DNA from: Gammaproteobacteria bacterium | Lineage (GTDB): Bacteria; Pseudomonadota; Gammaproteobacteria; DSM-16500 | Assembly: GCA_013816845.1 (NCBI GenBank) | Contig: JACDDU010000001.1 | Span: forward strand, 62,001-126,000 | Direction: 5' to 3' | DNA: 64,000 bases | In this document: piece after piece, positions 1-8,726 of the stretch | Layout: each line of letters opens with the position of its first letter | Position numbering within the stretch: the first letter of the stretch is position 1 | Notes under the pieces: model-generated | Databases searched by the model: none | What the model saw: the letters and a program-made list of their open reading frames with translations, nothing else | What the model was told of the DNA's origin: nothing | Program-made: the position numbers and the translations under genes

Positions 1-14
1 ACGAACATGCAACT

Positions 15-608
15 ATGCCTTTAAAAAAGAATAAGCCGATTTCCCGTTGCGCATGGGCTAACACTGAGCAAGTTAATATTGACTATCATGACCAGGAATG
101 GGGAGTACCTATTTATGATGATCGATTACTTTTTGAATTTTTAATTTTAGAAGGGGCGCAAGCAGGTTTGAGTTGGATCACCATTTTAAAGCGACGATCA
201 CAATACCGTGAAAACTTCGACCACTTTGATGTGAAGAAGATAGCTCGCTATGACGAGAAAAAGTATCAGGCTTTATTGCACAATCCTGGCATCATTCGTA
301 ATCGTTTAAAAATTCGAGCAGCCATTGGCAATGCACAAGCTTACTTGGCCATTCTGGAAAGTTTTCCTTCTTTCGCTGATTATATTTGGCAATTTGTTGA
401 TGGAAAGCCCATACAAAATCAATGGAAGACTTCTAACAAAATTCCTGTCAGTACCCCTCAGTCTGATGCGATGTCTAAAGATTTAAAAAGACGTGATTTT
501 AAATTTGTTGGCAGTACGATTTGTTATGCTTATATGCAAGCAGTAGGAATGGTGAATGACCACCTCATTACTTGTTTTCGTCATAAACAAATTACCAAGT
601 TTAAGTAA
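15..608 (+). CDS. tag: DNA-3-methyladenine glycosylase I
   Basis: The enzyme excises 3-methyladenine from alkylated DNA as the first step of base excision repair in the cytoplasm. The 197-residue protein is full length for the family. Seen: the zinc ligands of the TAG zinc snap are all present (Cys12, His25, His183, Cys187, each 8 residues later than in the E. coli enzyme), as are the base-pocket Glu46 and Trp54 inside EGAQAGLSWITIL. The C-terminal VGSTICYAYMQAVGMVNDH block is typical. The gene stands alone, followed by a 160 bp gap before a convergent operon. The 8-residue N-terminal extension is basic and unremarkable. Identification is secure. Confidence 0.95.
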   Translation: MPLKKNKPISRCAWANTEQVNIDYHDQEWGVPIYDDRLLFEFLILEGAQAGLSWITILKRRSQYRENFDHFDVKKIARYDEKKYQALLHNPGIIRNRLKIRAAIGNAQAYLAILESFPSFADYIWQFVDGKPIQNQWKTSNKIPVSTPQSDAMSKDLKRRDFKFVGSTICYAYMQAVGMVNDHLITCFRHKQITKFK

Positions 609-768
609 CACCTATTTAAAAATTTCCAAGCAGTCATTCAGTGACAACTTATCGTGGCTGACTTATCGAATATCTAAACTTTCAGCGACTGTAATGCTCA
701 AAAATATTTGATTATATAATTGTCTATCATTTCAAAAAATAAATGTTAACACTTACCCACCCAGATAA

Positions 769-1371
769 TTAAACCCTTTGTTCCCGAGATTGATGTTGTG
801 AAAATTCAACAATTCTGAGCGCAGTTGTTAATAAAACCAGAAGGCTAAACATAATTGCCAGTAGAGTAAAAAAAAGAGGGAATATAATCATAAGAATAAA
901 AAAAATAAAAGCTTCTGGTCGTTCTATGATACCCACGCTGTAATGAAAGCTTTTAGTCGATTGATTGGGGGTAAAAATTCCAACGACTAAGAAACTTGTT
1001 ACACATAATAAAATACTACCCAGCATGAATAAGCACAGACCGGCTCGAAGTTCAGGTTGGATTAACCATAAACCAAATATCACTGCAAATTCTACACATC
1101 GATCCATCACAATATCGATTACCGCTCCCAAAGGGGTAACTTGCTTTAAATAGCGCGCGAGCGCACCATCTAAAATGTCACAACACCCCGATAATAAGAT
1201 CATCAATACGGGTAGGGCGATCAAATGGAAAGCAAGAGGGATTGCGCTTAACATTCCAACTAAACCTCCTACCGCCGTAATTTGAAACGGCGTTACCCTT
1301 GCGTAAATTTTTTTTAGAATGAGAGTGATAAAACGTTGCTGATGATTTTTAAGAAATTGTTCTAAAATAAT
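769..1371 (-). CDS. CDP-alcohol phosphatidyltransferase, probable ATT start
   Basis: This is a membrane enzyme of the PgsA/PssA class that swaps CMP of a CDP-alcohol for a second alcohol. Seen: the full signature D-x2-DG-x2-AR-x8-G-x3-D-x3-D (DILDGALAR ... G ... D ... D) and several hydrophobic segments. The first canonical start, ATG at 1254, would cut off the conserved N-terminal stretch VTPFQITAVGGLVG. The frame stays open upstream to a stop at about 1388 with no ATG, GTG or TTG. An AAGGA ribosome site lies just before two ATT codons (1369-1371 and 1366-1368), so I place the start there, giving about 200 residues, normal for the family. It is the last gene of an msrB-led operon. The exact lipid substrate is unknown. 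Confidence 0.8.
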   Translation of the reverse strand: MILEQFLKNHQQRFITLILKKIYARVTPFQITAVGGLVGMLSAIPLAFHLIALPVLMILLSGCCDILDGALARYLKQVTPLGAVIDIVMDRCVEFAVIFGLWLIQPELRAGLCLFMLGSILLCVTSFLVVGIFTPNQSTKSFHYSVGIIERPEAFIFFILMIIFPLFFTLLAIMFSLLVLLTTALRIVEFSQHQSREQRV

Positions 1372-1381
1372 ATAATCCTTT

Positions 1382-2077
1382 TTATTTTTTTCTCACGACT
1401 TTATAAAAACTCGAAAGAAAAGCAAGTAAGGCTAAGAGGAGAAAGGCAAGCAGGATTTGGGGTTCAAAAATGATACTTAAATTGGGCGTTTCATTACGAT
1501 CTAAAATGCGTCCTAAACCATTCCCTAATAAAACATACACTAAAGAGCCTGGAATAATGCCCAAAAAAGTTGCCCAACTAAACGTTGAAAGCGAAACACC
1601 AAATAAGGCTGCGGCAATATTAACAATCCAAAAAGGAAAAAGAGGAATTAAACGTAAAGTTATTAAATAGTGCGCAGCATTTCCTTGAAAACCACGGCGT
1701 AACTTCATTATCCAACGTGGCGATTTTCTTAAAATGAAAGGCTCAAGGGCAAGTCGCACGGCGAGAAAAATGCAAATTGCACCCACGGTTGCACTGACAA
1801 GGACGTACACCATTCCTGCTAAAATCCCGAATAAAAATCCAGCGATCAAAGTTAAGAAAGTAGCACCGGGAAATGACACCGCAACGACTATAATATAAAT
1901 CAACATGAAAATACCGACCGTAAAAAAGTAATGGGTATGAGTCCATGTTAACAATGTTGCGCGGTGGAATTTTAATTGTTCGAAAGAAAAGAAACGTTCT
2001 AAATCAAAATAAAAAAATAGAATAAATGCTAAGATTAAGATAGATAATGCCCACCACCTTTTAATTAATTTGCCCAT
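1382..2077 (-). CDS. TVP38/TMEM64 (VTT/DedA-like) membrane protein
   Basis: This is a polytopic inner-membrane protein of the TVP38/TMEM64 family, relatives of DedA; some members act as lipid scramblases or transporters, and the substrate here is unknown. Seen: an N-terminal membrane anchor, then the family core FPGATFLTLIAGFLFG, a glycine-rich helical hairpin, and the second half RLIPLFPFWIVNIAAALFGV with a T-F-W/G-x-x-P-G-S region, then a last membrane span and a basic tail. A TTG at 2104 overlaps the msrB stop, but the ATG at 2077 preceded by GGAAGG is preferred (231 residues). It sits between msrB and the phosphatidyltransferase gene, so all three are probably cotranscribed, suggesting envelope maintenance. 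Confidence 0.85.
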   Translation of the reverse strand: MGKLIKRWWALSILILAFILFFYFDLERFFSFEQLKFHRATLLTWTHTHYFFTVGIFMLIYIIVVAVSFPGATFLTLIAGFLFGILAGMVYVLVSATVGAICIFLAVRLALEPFILRKSPRWIMKLRRGFQGNAAHYLITLRLIPLFPFWIVNIAAALFGVSLSTFSWATFLGIIPGSLVYVLLGNGLGRILDRNETPNLSIIFEPQILLAFLLLALLAFLSSFYKVVRKK

Positions 2078-2100
2078 GTTTTCATTTTTCCTTCCTTCAT

Positions 2101-2637
2101 TCAATTGGGATTATCACGTGATGTGGGGTTAAACAAAGGTAAGTATTTTCCATACCCCCTTTTTTCTAATTCATTCACGGGAATAAAAAGGAGTGCTGCA
2201 GAATTCATACAGTAGCGTTTGTTTGTTGGAGGGGGACCATCATCAAAAACATGACCCAAATGCGATTGTCCAACTTTAGAAACTACTTCTGTTCGGTCCG
2301 TTAACCATCCCGCTTCCTTTTTTAGTTCGATATAATCCATGGTGATGGGTTTAGTAAAACTGGGCCAGCCCGTTTTTGAATCATATTGATCACGTGAACT
2401 AAATAAAGGTTCACCGGTTACAACATCAACATACAAACCCTGCTCCTTATTATCCCAATAGGAATTTTCATAAGCGGGTTCAGTTCCCTTTTCTTGCGTT
2501 ACGTAATATTGCATTGAGGTTAAATGTTGTTTAATTTCATTATGACTGGGGCGAACGTAGGCAGGATCTGCGAATGCGTGGATGGATATTAAAAGCAAAA
2601 CCGGAAAAAAAAGTTGTGAAATTTTCATTCTCGACAT
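2101..2637 (-). CDS. msrB: Exported peptide-methionine (R)-S-oxide reductase
   Basis: It reduces the R epimer of methionine sulfoxide in proteins. Seen: an N-terminal signal peptide ([19 protein letters not shown]), so it probably acts in the periplasm; then the SelR fold with [17 protein letters not shown] and the catalytic Cys143 in RYCMNSAAL. Cys143 is the only cysteine: both the zinc-binding CxxC pairs and the usual resolving cysteine are absent, so recycling must use an external thiol partner. The start could be residue 1 or Met4. It heads an operon with the TVP38-like and CDP-alcohol genes and is divergent from msrA across about 80 bp, suggesting a shared control region. Confidence 0.93.
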   Translation of the reverse strand: MSRMKISQLFFPVLLLISIHAFADPAYVRPSHNEIKQHLTSMQYYVTQEKGTEPAYENSYWDNKEQGLYVDVVTGEPLFSSRDQYDSKTGWPSFTKPITMDYIELKKEAGWLTDRTEVVSKVGQSHLGHVFDDGPPPTNKRYCMNSAALLFIPVNELEKRGYGKYLPLFNPTSRDNPN

Positions 2638-2717
2638 CCATTGTCTGTCATGATTAATTAGTATAACCGAAAGTCTTTCTAAGTTTTTTATGTTTTATAC
2701 ATAAAGAGGTAAAAAAT

Positions 2718-3299
2718 TTGAAAAAAGTAATCTTGTTGGGCCTTGGGCTTTTTTTTATTAGCTTCATTAATAATGCCATGTCGATGCAAAAAGCGGTTTT
2801 TGCAGCAGGCTGTTTTTGGTGTGCAGAACATGATTTTGAAAATGTGCCTGGGGTCTTAAAAGTTATTTCTGGTTATACGGGGGGAGAGCTAAAAAATCCT
2901 ACGTATGAACAGGTTTCAGCTGGTGGAACTGGACACTTTGAAACAGTGGAAGTTTATTACGACCCTGGAAAGATAAGTTATGAACAATTGCTAAATTTTT
3001 TTTGGCATAATGTGGATCCCGAAGATGGTACAGGGCAATTTTGCGATAAAGGCGACTCCTATCGATCCGCCATTTTTTACCAAACTGAGGCAGAGAAAAA
3101 GATGGCAGAACAAAGTAAATCACAATGGAAGGAGTCCGGACGATTTAAAAATATTGCAACTTTAATCCTGCCAGTCAGGCAATTTTATCCAGCGGAAGAT
3201 TATCATCAAGATTATGCCAAAAAAAATCCAGTGCGATATCGATTTTATCGATATAGCTGCGGGAGAGATGCAAGATTAGCGATGCTTTGGGGAAGTTAG
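2718..3299 (+). CDS. msrA: Exported peptide-methionine (S)-S-oxide reductase
   Basis: It reduces the S epimer of methionine sulfoxide, complementing the divergent MsrB. Seen: a signal peptide (residues 1-22, MKKVILLGLGLFFISF then NAMS), the catalytic motif GCFWC with Cys32, the family blocks VSGYTGG-like VISGYTGG and YHQDYAKKNP, and a C-terminal Cys in YSCGRDARL likely used for recycling. The start codon is TTG at 2718, preceded by AAAGAGGT at good spacing. At 193 residues it is complete. Both Msr enzymes carry export signals, which implies a periplasmic methionine-repair pair made from one divergent promoter region; the reductant that feeds them is not in the window. Confidence 0.95.
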   Translation: MKKVILLGLGLFFISFINNAMSMQKAVFAAGCFWCAEHDFENVPGVLKVISGYTGGELKNPTYEQVSAGGTGHFETVEVYYDPGKISYEQLLNFFWHNVDPEDGTGQFCDKGDSYRSAIFYQTEAEKKMAEQSKSQWKESGRFKNIATLILPVRQFYPAEDYHQDYAKKNPVRYRFYRYSCGRDARLAMLWGS

Positions 3300-4147
3300 G
3301 ATTTTACCCTACCGATAAGTCATCTCATAGCAACGAAATCATTCCTCTAATACCAATTCGTATGCGCGAGGGATCATTACTAATGAAGGGATGTCACTCA
3401 TTTAAATAGGTTTTTGTTTTGGGCTATATTGTCTTTAATTCACTTGCCAAGTGTATAACTTCCCGCAACCATTCAAGTAAGCAATTATATAGCGATGATC
3501 ATCATCATATTTATTAAGTGAGTGAGGCTAATACCTGATTCACCAGAAAGATATTTACCGAAATCTTGATGGGCGAATTCCAATTTCTTTCCATATAATC
3601 TCCTACTTGCTTTTGATGCTTAATTTAAGTATCGCACATCATCATTGACTCAATGATTGAAAAAACTAGCAAATTTCTTATAGAAAATGAAAGGCTTAGG
3701 CCCCCGAGCCCTGAAGTACTAATTTGGTATATAATTACATCATATGCATAAGGTAACTACATCTTAAGCTAATGTTTTAAGGATATGAATAACTTTGATT
3801 TAGATACGTAGCCAAGAGTACATTTATCATGATGGTTGTTGCTAAAGTCATAGGTCATACAACAGCTCTTCAATTGTAATGTGAGGCAACGTGTTATGGG
3901 GTATCGCAAGAAATACACCGGAGAAAGATTTTCCCGGCAAAATTTACACGAAAGATTGAGTTGATGAATACGTACTCCGATAGGAGAAATAAACCTAGAA
4001 GATTTTGGTTTATTACTTGGGTCTCAACCTGCGTCCGGCAAGGCCGGCTATGCCAATTTTTGTAAAGCGTATGTTTTGTTGATGGTGACAGGGTGACAGC
4101 ATGGGTCGAGTCTTTATTTAAATTATTTATTGAGGAGAGTAAGAGTT
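3300..4147. other. Long gene-poor interval (848 bp)
   Basis: No convincing gene was found on either strand. The stretch is AT-rich with scattered stops. A short open stretch near 3893-4070 matches no family I recognise, and a CCGGCAAGGCCGG palindrome lies near 4035. Together with the next long gap this makes 3.3-5.4 kb the emptiest part of the window, which may mark decayed genes or an insertion site. Confidence 0.5.
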
Positions 4148-4858
4148 ATGGGCGATGCAACCATTGAATTTAAATCTGGGGATGAATTAATAAAATATTG
4201 TTTACATAATAGTTTAAAAAATCATCCTTTCTTTCAGAACGAAGCGAACTACGATTTAGCTCATCTCTGGGCATTAACGAAAATTGGTAAAACTTATAAA
4301 AACCAAGATCCTATTTGGATTTCACATATTTGTTCCAAAATTACCGATGCTGAATTGCGATGTTTTTTAATAGCGGATTTGAATGATGATTTGGGTCATG
4401 GTGATTACGACCACAGACAAGAATTAGTATTACAAAGCATGGGTGAAACCTTAGAGCCATGGGCTTTTGCTGATAAAAAAACCATGCTTGAAGCAGAAGA
4501 TAAACAATTTGCAGCGCGATTGCATGAATTAAAAATGCATGACGATGTGAGAATCTCATTGGGTGCAGTTTTGGCCGGATTTATGTTCGGTGAAGTTATT
4601 ATTGATTATATTTTTAAAACCTTGCGTTTAAATAAAGATAAATTGACGCATGTAAAATTTGACGAATGGTTTCATGGTGGACACTACCATGGTGGTGAAG
4701 CCCAAACGACAGGACATCAGGATGACAGTATGAAAATTGCCCGCAGTATCACCAATACAAAAACGCCTGAGGATTTAAAACAAATTGTGTTAGGTGTTAA
4801 AGCTGCTGAAAAAATTTATCGGGAAATGTTTGATTTACTGAATGGGTTAAAAAGCTGA
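4148..4858 (+). CDS. Haem-oxygenase-like (iron-containing redox enzyme/HDO) family protein
   Basis: This is an all-helical cytoplasmic protein of 236 residues. Seen: residues 74-93 read LIADLNDDLGHGDYDHRQEL, resembling the acidic/His block of the TenA/PqqC/CADD-like iron-containing redox enzyme family. A helix GAVLAGFMFGEVIIDYIF follows, and a His/Asp-rich region (EWFHGGHYHGGE, then HQDDSM) could hold further metal ligands. Family members are haem-oxygenase-fold diiron oxidases or thiaminase/PQQ-type enzymes; the substrate cannot be told here. A TTG at 4130 is also possible, but ATG 4148 behind GAGGAG is preferred. The gene is isolated between two long gaps, with no operon partner. Family assignment is moderate; function unknown. 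Confidence 0.6.
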   Translation: MGDATIEFKSGDELIKYCLHNSLKNHPFFQNEANYDLAHLWALTKIGKTYKNQDPIWISHICSKITDAELRCFLIADLNDDLGHGDYDHRQELVLQSMGETLEPWAFADKKTMLEAEDKQFAARLHELKMHDDVRISLGAVLAGFMFGEVIIDYIFKTLRLNKDKLTHVKFDEWFHGGHYHGGEAQTTGHQDDSMKIARSITNTKTPEDLKQIVLGVKAAEKIYREMFDLLNGLKS

Positions 4859-5401
4859 TGTAAGAAAAATATCACGAGACTTTTAACTAATAGATATTTC
4901 AACAATTGAATTAGCGTTCTGTCGTCATCTGTAAAGCTAGTAATATGAGCAGGCTAGTTTATCAGTAAGAATATAAGTTTCTTATGCAATGATGTAAAAT
5001 AATCGAGCGGACGTTGCCAATTGTAAAAATTTTTGAGTCATTGCTTTTGGCAAAAATTAAAGTTGCTACGTTAAATTCATATACAAACCATCTTGCAATT
5101 TAGCCATTCAATATGAATGATCAACCGTAAACTAGAAAAAATTTTCTTTGGAAGATGATGTGACAAAACATAATTTTTGGCTTTGAAGCATCGATATAAT
5201 ATCTTGCTCAATTTTCTTATATTCTAAAGTTAACCCCCTATCAAGTTTAATCAAGCACATATCGATCAATTTCATATATTTCATTTGCGGTGGTGGGAGC
5301 TAAAATCTTAGCTGGTTATTCACTTGCATGAAACTCAATATTTATGACAAAATTCAGGCTTAAAATCTACTCTGCGGTTCAAAAATTAAAAGGATATTCA
5401 T
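4859..5401. other. Gene-poor interval (543 bp)
   Basis: No reading frame or RNA gene is recognised. The sequence is AT-rich throughout. The last 60 bases should hold the promoter of the VirK-like gene; an AAGGA ribosome site is at about 5391. Confidence 0.5.
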
Positions 5402-5833
5402 GTGAAAAAATTGATACTGCTAGCTTTAGGCTGTTGTGCCAATCTCGGTTTTGCGGGAGAATTGCAACAATATAGTGACGTAAAACAAGCGATTATTTCA
5501 GGTATTCCAATTCATATCGTTATTGATTTCACGAAGTGCACCTCAAATAAAGGTGTTAAAATTGATTTTCATGCTAAAGAATTATTTGGATCGCTCACAC
5601 CCAATGAAATTGCTGTGGTTGATGATCATATTGCAGCTTCTTTTTTTCACTTTACACTTGATCATCCTAAACACTTAGATATGCCCGTTTATGAATTTGG
5701 TAAATATAGTCTGACGAATGACAATATCTTGCATTTTTCTCATCAAACTTTAGATGCGCGAACTTTTTATCAGAACTCAGAGAAATCAACCTATCATTGT
5801 AAGTTGAATCAAGCAGTTAAAATTTATTCTTAA
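5402..5833 (+). CDS. VirK-family secreted protein
   Basis: This is a small exported protein of 143 residues. Seen: a signal peptide (MKKLILLALGCCANLGFA) with cleavage near residue 18; then the VirK-type opening LQQYSDVKQAIISGIPIHIVIDFTKC, in which a YxD..xAL/I..G block leads to a basic-hydrophobic strand and a conserved Cys; and a second Cys near the C terminus (YHCKLN), so a disulphide is plausible. VirK-family proteins are known in Agrobacterium and are common in Legionella, where their role is unclear. The start is GTG at 5402 with AAGGA upstream. A perfect inverted repeat after the stop probably ends transcription. Confidence 0.7.
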   Translation: MKKLILLALGCCANLGFAGELQQYSDVKQAIISGIPIHIVIDFTKCTSNKGVKIDFHAKELFGSLTPNEIAVVDDHIAASFFHFTLDHPKHLDMPVYEFGKYSLTNDNILHFSHQTLDARTFYQNSEKSTYHCKLNQAVKIYS

Positions 5834-5847
5834 ATGACATTTACGCT

Positions 5848-5880
5848 TCAAGTTGATTATTAAGTTTCCAATCAACTTGA
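5848..5880. terminator. Convergent hairpin terminator
   Basis: An 11 bp perfect inverted repeat (TCAAGTTGATT / AATCAACTTGA) with an 11-base loop lies between the VirK-like gene and the convergent small membrane-protein gene. It could serve both strands, although no strong T-run follows. Confidence 0.6.
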
Positions 5881-5883
5881 GGA

Positions 5884-6198
5884 TTATTTAAACAATTGTA
5901 AAAGTGGGATCATTGAAACAATGATAGCAAGCGCAACAAAAGGCGCAATAGGGATGATAAGCATCACTGTCGCTATAGATAAATTTCGCCCAACTCGCCA
6001 TCCACACACAATAATAATAAATGCATAAAGAATAACTAAAAAAACAATATCAAAAATAAAGTAATCACTTCGATGCGTAACAACCATAGCTAAACAAAAA
6101 GTAGCAATGTAAAAAGCAATCAGTGATTCTACCGTTATTTTTAAAAAAATATTCCATGAAACGCCACTTGATAATTGCCTCGAGGTATTTTCAGGCAT
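5884..6198 (-). CDS. Small membrane protein, unknown function
   Basis: This predicted 104-residue protein has about three hydrophobic segments (VESLIAFYIATFCLAMVV, FIFDIVFLVILYAFIIIVC and the C-terminal VMLIIPIAPFVALAIIVSM), so it is an integral inner-membrane protein. The frame is open back to a TTG at 6252 that overlaps the stop of the upstream gene, but the ATG at 6198 with AAGGA 6-7 bases upstream looks like the true start. It follows the phospholipase-like gene and is probably cotranscribed with it. I recognise no family; a link to the secreted enzyme is inferred only from position. Confidence 0.55.
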   Translation of the reverse strand: MPENTSRQLSSGVSWNIFLKITVESLIAFYIATFCLAMVVTHRSDYFIFDIVFLVILYAFIIIVCGWRVGRNLSIATVMLIIPIAPFVALAIIVSMIPLLQLFK

Positions 6199-6248
6199 TT
6201 TTTTCCTTAGAAAAATAAAGGATGAAGATGACATTAGATAAAGCCATT

Positions 6249-7532
6249 TCAATTTACATTAATTGAGAATAATTTTTTAGTAAGAATCAAACCATCCAAA
6301 ATTGCTTGCTCTTTCTCTTTGGATTGTAGCAAAAGAACTTGTTCTTCAGTGGGAATACCGCGTTCTCTGCTTAATTGGATGAGGGTGCTCCAGCCCCACC
6401 ATTTAGTAGTCCAATGATAGTCATAAACATTAGCAGTAATAACACGGCGCATGAGTTTCTTGGTTTTTGGATCAAGAAAGAAGAGCGGGGCAATGTCGGT
6501 ATTACCGTTACCATTAATTTCATCAGCATAAGGAATTAAATCAAGGACAGGATGTGTTGCAACAAATCCTTGTTGATAAGCTGCAAAAATTTCATTGACT
6601 GAAGCTTGTAATGCTTGTTGTAAAACAATGCGGTTCATTAAATTCTTATTTGTAAAAAAGGCTCGGTCCCCATAAGCTAACCAATGTGTACCTTCTGCGT
6701 TATGGACATGAACGCCATAAGCATTCTCTTCTCGATGCATAAACCCGGCAAGAAGAGAACCTGTCACATTGGGCGAAACTCCTTTAAATAATTCTAAACG
6801 CGGTGTTCTGATGTGACCTGCTGCGAATCGATCACTCAGAAAATGACATGCTAGTGCATTCATTGCATAAGCCATTTCTAACTGTTTGATATTCCTATTG
6901 TGATGCGCGGTAATGGCTTGCTCTATAGCGACTTCATGCCCAGCTTCATAAGCTAAGAGAGCATGATCGTTGAAATGATCAAAGTCTAAATTCGCTAATC
7001 GCAAATAACGTCCGGGTTTTAAAAACCAAGTGCCTTCTTCACAACCGCCACCTGTGATGCAATTTAATTGACGATTCGTATCACCGGCCATTTTTTCATA
7101 AAGCTTTTCTGGATCCTCGCCACGATTGATAGCATCCGTAATAACTTGGTATTCATGATGAAGTAAAGCTAAAATTTGCGTTGCTTCATTATAAGCTTTT
7201 AAGTCATTTGCAAAAGATTGGAAAGCTTTTACAAACCGACGGCGTCGCTCAACAGGATCGGAAGATTGAGAAATGGGTTGATCTTCAATTTCATAAAAAT
7301 CACCAAATGAAACAATATCACCGTAAGATAGCTTCAAACCATTTGGCATGGTCATGACGTAATTAGATTGACCTGGATCATTTTTGGAAAAAAAAAGTTT
7401 TACACTATTGCCGAGGGCAATATGCTCAGACCCTTCAAAAGAAGGATAAAGTGGACCGGACCAACTTGGACAAGCTAAGAGTGTTATACTTAAAGATAAT
7501 ATTATTGTAATGAATATATTCACCAAACGCAT
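6249..7532 (-). CDS. Putative secreted phospholipase C (zinc metalloenzyme type)
   Basis: This 427-residue exported protein begins with a signal peptide (RLVNIFITIILSLSITLLACPSWS). Seen: His/Asp clusters expected of a helical zinc enzyme, namely FDHFNDHALLAYEAGHEVAIEQA, then CHFLSDRFAAGHIRTPR, then MHREENAYGVHVHN. As I recall, the HFxxDxFxxGHxRTPR pattern occurs in the Legionella PlcA/PlcB/PlcC class of phosphatidylcholine-hydrolysing phospholipases C, and the length fits that class. It would act outside the cytoplasm, perhaps on host or own phospholipids. The start ATG has AAAGGA upstream. The protein could instead be another member of the same metal-hydrolase fold; the enzymatic call is from motif memory only. 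Confidence 0.55.
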   Translation of the reverse strand: MRLVNIFITIILSLSITLLACPSWSGPLYPSFEGSEHIALGNSVKLFFSKNDPGQSNYVMTMPNGLKLSYGDIVSFGDFYEIEDQPISQSSDPVERRRRFVKAFQSFANDLKAYNEATQILALLHHEYQVITDAINRGEDPEKLYEKMAGDTNRQLNCITGGGCEEGTWFLKPGRYLRLANLDFDHFNDHALLAYEAGHEVAIEQAITAHHNRNIKQLEMAYAMNALACHFLSDRFAAGHIRTPRLELFKGVSPNVTGSLLAGFMHREENAYGVHVHNAEGTHWLAYGDRAFFTNKNLMNRIVLQQALQASVNEIFAAYQQGFVATHPVLDLIPYADEINGNGNTDIAPLFFLDPKTKKLMRRVITANVYDYHWTTKWWGWSTLIQLSRERGIPTEEQVLLLQSKEKEQAILDGLILTKKLFSINVN

Positions 7533-7649
7533 TGCTGTGTCCTTTCGTTAGCGCAAATTTTTTGAATTTTAACAGATCAAGAAGATTTTGCACATCTCGA
7601 CTCAGCCCGCTTGAGAGTAAAAAATTAATAACTATGCGTTTTACCATAC

Positions 7650-7685
7650 AATAAGGCGGGCAATATTAAACATGACCGCCTTATT
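7650..7685 (-). terminator. Hairpin terminator after sohB
   Basis: A 10 bp perfect inverted repeat (AATAAGGCGG / CCGCCTTATT) with a 16-base loop lies ten bases downstream of the sohB stop. It separates sohB from the phospholipase-like gene on the same strand. Confidence 0.5.
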
Positions 7686-7694
7686 TAATAAAGA

Positions 7695-8702
7695 TTAAGT
7701 CACTTTGAAACGTGCAACATCCATCAGGCGTTGTTGCAAATTGCCTGAAGATCCCATTAATTTATTTAAAAATGGTTTTTTTACTTCATACGCAATTTCA
7801 TAAAGTTCGGCTTCTTTACTTTGCTCGAGGATATAATCATCACTTGTTTGAATAACATCGATAAGATTTAATTTTAAAGCTTGTTGCCCAAGCCAATATT
7901 CACCCGTGGCAACTTGTTTAATATCAATGTTAGGGCGGTAATCTAAGATTAAATTTTTGAAAAGTTGATGAATATCTTCAATCTCTTCCTGTAATTTTTT
8001 TCGGCCCTCTTCAGTATTTTTACCAAAGACTGTAATAGTGCGTTTGAATTCTCCCGCCGTGTATTGTTCAAAATCGATATGTTTATCTTGTAATAATCGA
8101 TGGAAATTAGGCAGTTGGACAACCACGCCAATAGAGCCGATGATTGCAAAAGGAGCTGCATAAATCGTATTAGCAACGCAGGCCATAAGATAACCGCCAC
8201 TTGCGGCAACTTTATCAATAAAAATAGTTAAGGGAATATTACGTGCCCGAATCCGTTGTAGTTGTGCTGCTGCTAAACCATACGCATGCACAACACCGCC
8301 AGCTGATTCTAAACGCACCATTACTTCATCGGTGGGCGTTGCTACATTCAGCACTGCAGTAATTTCTTCACGCAAAGTTTCAACCGCGCTCGCTCGCATG
8401 TCACCATGGAAGGTCAAAACAAAGATGTGCTTGCGACCATTTTCTTTGAGGCGAACTTTTTCTTCAGCCTTTTGTTGTTTTTGATAGTGTTTAAAATGCT
8501 TTTTTGATTCGGTTTCACTTAATATCAATTCAGTATTTTCCTGAAATTTTTTATTTAAGTGATTAATTGTTAGTTTACCCCTTGTTTTGTGTTTACCTTT
8601 GCCTAGCAGCGCGACTAAGGTGATGAGAATAATTAAAATAATAATTAAGATAATGAGTGCTTTTGAACCAAACAAAAGCAATTGAAGTAATATATCTGGC
8701 AT
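7695..8702 (-). CDS. sohB: Inner-membrane S49-family serine protease SohB
   Basis: This membrane-anchored peptidase related to signal-peptide peptidase SppA is 335 residues long, a normal SohB length. Seen: a strong N-terminal membrane span (residues 15-34), a charged linker with coiled-coil character (residues 60-90), then the ClpP-like S49 domain with the nucleophile Ser168 in DKVAASGGY and the general-base Lys220 in TAGEFKRT. The catalytic domain should face the periplasm. It lies 24 bp behind the DedA-PAP2-LssY gene on the same strand and is probably cotranscribed with it. Role in protein quality control is inferred from the family. Confidence 0.93.
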   Translation of the reverse strand: MPDILLQLLLFGSKALIILIIILIILITLVALLGKGKHKTRGKLTINHLNKKFQENTELILSETESKKHFKHYQKQQKAEEKVRLKENGRKHIFVLTFHGDMRASAVETLREEITAVLNVATPTDEVMVRLESAGGVVHAYGLAAAQLQRIRARNIPLTIFIDKVAASGGYLMACVANTIYAAPFAIIGSIGVVVQLPNFHRLLQDKHIDFEQYTAGEFKRTITVFGKNTEEGRKKLQEEIEDIHQLFKNLILDYRPNIDIKQVATGEYWLGQQALKLNLIDVIQTSDDYILEQSKEAELYEIAYEVKKPFLNKLMGSSGNLQQRLMDVARFKVT

Positions 8703-8726
8703 AAAAAATTCCCCAGTAAATTTTTG

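Noticed and set aside
3829-3879. Short frame MMVVAKVIGHTTALQL resembling the end of a tyrosine integrase
   Set aside because: Sixteen residues are too few, no further integrase motif is in any frame nearby, and no att-like repeats or tRNA are present.
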